A stretch of 64,000 bases of DNA. It comes from Amia ocellicauda. Its lineage: Eukaryota > Chordata > Actinopteri > Amiiformes > Amiidae. The stretch lies in NCBI RefSeq assembly GCF_036373705.1, contig NW_027102660.1:744001-808000 (forward strand). The letters run 5' to 3'. The notes beneath the pieces are model-generated. The model was given only the letters and a program-made list of their open reading frames with translations, was not told the DNA's origin and ran no database searches. A program made the position numbers and the translations under genes. Positions 63,465 to 64,000 of this stretch are shown one piece after another. Numbering within the stretch: the stretch's first letter is position 1; the number at the start of each line of letters is the position of its first letter.

Positions 63465-64000
63465 ATGTCTTACCCGAAAGCTGCGGACGTCGACAGGCTC
63501 TACAGGCCTCTTCAAACCCGGGATCACCCCTGGTTCTATTCCCCAGATTTTGTATACACTCCGGAACCCTCTGACTGCGGTTACTCTCCAAGACCTCAGA
63601 CCCCGGTCCCTCAGGATGAAACAACATGCGGTGCGATGGATGTCCAAATGAGTCTCGGGGATCCCCAGCCTCTGGAGCTCATGGAGGGCCTTGATTTTGC
63701 CGAACTGTCTACCGTCTGTGCGTCTCAGGAGGGGGTCAGTCCAATGGATGTAGAAACACCCCACAAACCACCAGGCGACCCAATGAGCATCGGACTGTCC
63801 CGGAGGCATGATGAAGACGCAGGATTTATGCCCGGGGTATGTGACCAAGTAAGCAGAGTGGTTAAAAGCACCCTGGTGTATATTCTGAGTGCTCTCATCG
63901 ACCGAGCTCTGAAAGAAGTCTGTCGGGGGTGTGAAGTGAATCACCCCAGTCAGTTGAGACACAGTTGTTTGTTTGAACCAGACCGTTACTATTTCCTGTT
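63465..64000 (+). CDS. Gene B, partial at window end, copy 4
   Basis: This is open from the ATG to the window edge (about 178 codons), including the HPSQ-H-C motif and the start of the aromatic stretch. Confidence 0.75.
   Translation, partial: MSYPKAADVDRLYRPLQTRDHPWFYSPDFVYTPEPSDCGYSPRPQTPVPQDETTCGAMDVQMSLGDPQPLELMEGLDFAELSTVCASQEGVSPMDVETPHKPPGDPMSIGLSRRHDEDAGFMPGVCDQVSRVVKSTLVYILSALIDRALKEVCRGCEVNHPSQLRHSCLFEPDRYYFL

Larger units (their letters stand above)
62373..64000 (+). mobile_element. Polinton/Maverick copy 4, left end, runs off window
   Basis: The left TIR is preceded by CATAAG at the same array position as copies 1 and 2. Genes A and B are present before the window ends. Confidence 0.93.

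Overview
The window is eukaryotic and looks like vertebrate, most likely ray-finned fish, DNA. This is inferred from vertebrate-type tRNA-Val genes, Polinton/adintovirus-type elements with adenovirus-like genes, and AT/GC-mixed sequence with short introns. No ordinary host protein gene is visible. The window consists of two things: a tandem array of tRNA-Val genes, and five copies of one Polinton (Maverick) element lying in that array, all in the same orientation.

Layout: copy 0 (1-7060, enters from the left, right end cut off); tRNA array I (7061-9060); copy 1 (9061-25213, both ends present, 16.15 kb); tRNA array II (25214-27806); copy 2 (27807-40722, right end cut off at the same point as copy 0); tRNA array III (40723-44169); copy 3 (about 44170-60144, left end cut off); tRNA array IV (60145-62372); copy 4 (62373 to the window end). 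Copy 1 has 185-bp terminal inverted repeats starting AGTAGATAG and a 6-bp target duplication CATAAG. Unoccupied CATAAG sites survive in neighbouring array units, so the empty site can be read directly. Copies 0/2 and 1/3 pair up as halves of a higher-order unit of about 34 kb that has been tandemly duplicated.

Each element carries, on the plus strand, a left early block (genes A, B and C, where C has a weak Bcl-2/E1B-19K-like look) closed by a poly(A) signal. This is followed within a few bases by a TATA box and the chromodomain integrase, minor capsid (penton-like), pX-like core peptide, major capsid and adenain-type protease. Convergent on the minus strand, read from the right end, are a six-exon spliced proline-rich gene, a 265-272-codon repeat protein, the protein-primed DNA polymerase B, the A32/FtsK-type packaging ATPase, a small basic protein and a 247-aa conserved virion-type protein. 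All copies are fossils: polymerase and minor capsid are broken everywhere, partly by damage shared between copies. Protease, small basic protein and integrase (two of three copies) remain open. Divergence between copies and between the two TIRs of copy 1 (3 mismatches seen in 185) is low, so the expansion is recent.

The arrays are built from a unit of about 1.28 kb holding one tRNA-Val(CAC) and one tRNA-Val(AAC) gene, both on the minus strand, separated by AAC/ATC trinucleotide tracts. Thirteen tRNA-Val genes or relics are present, from intact to clearly degenerate.
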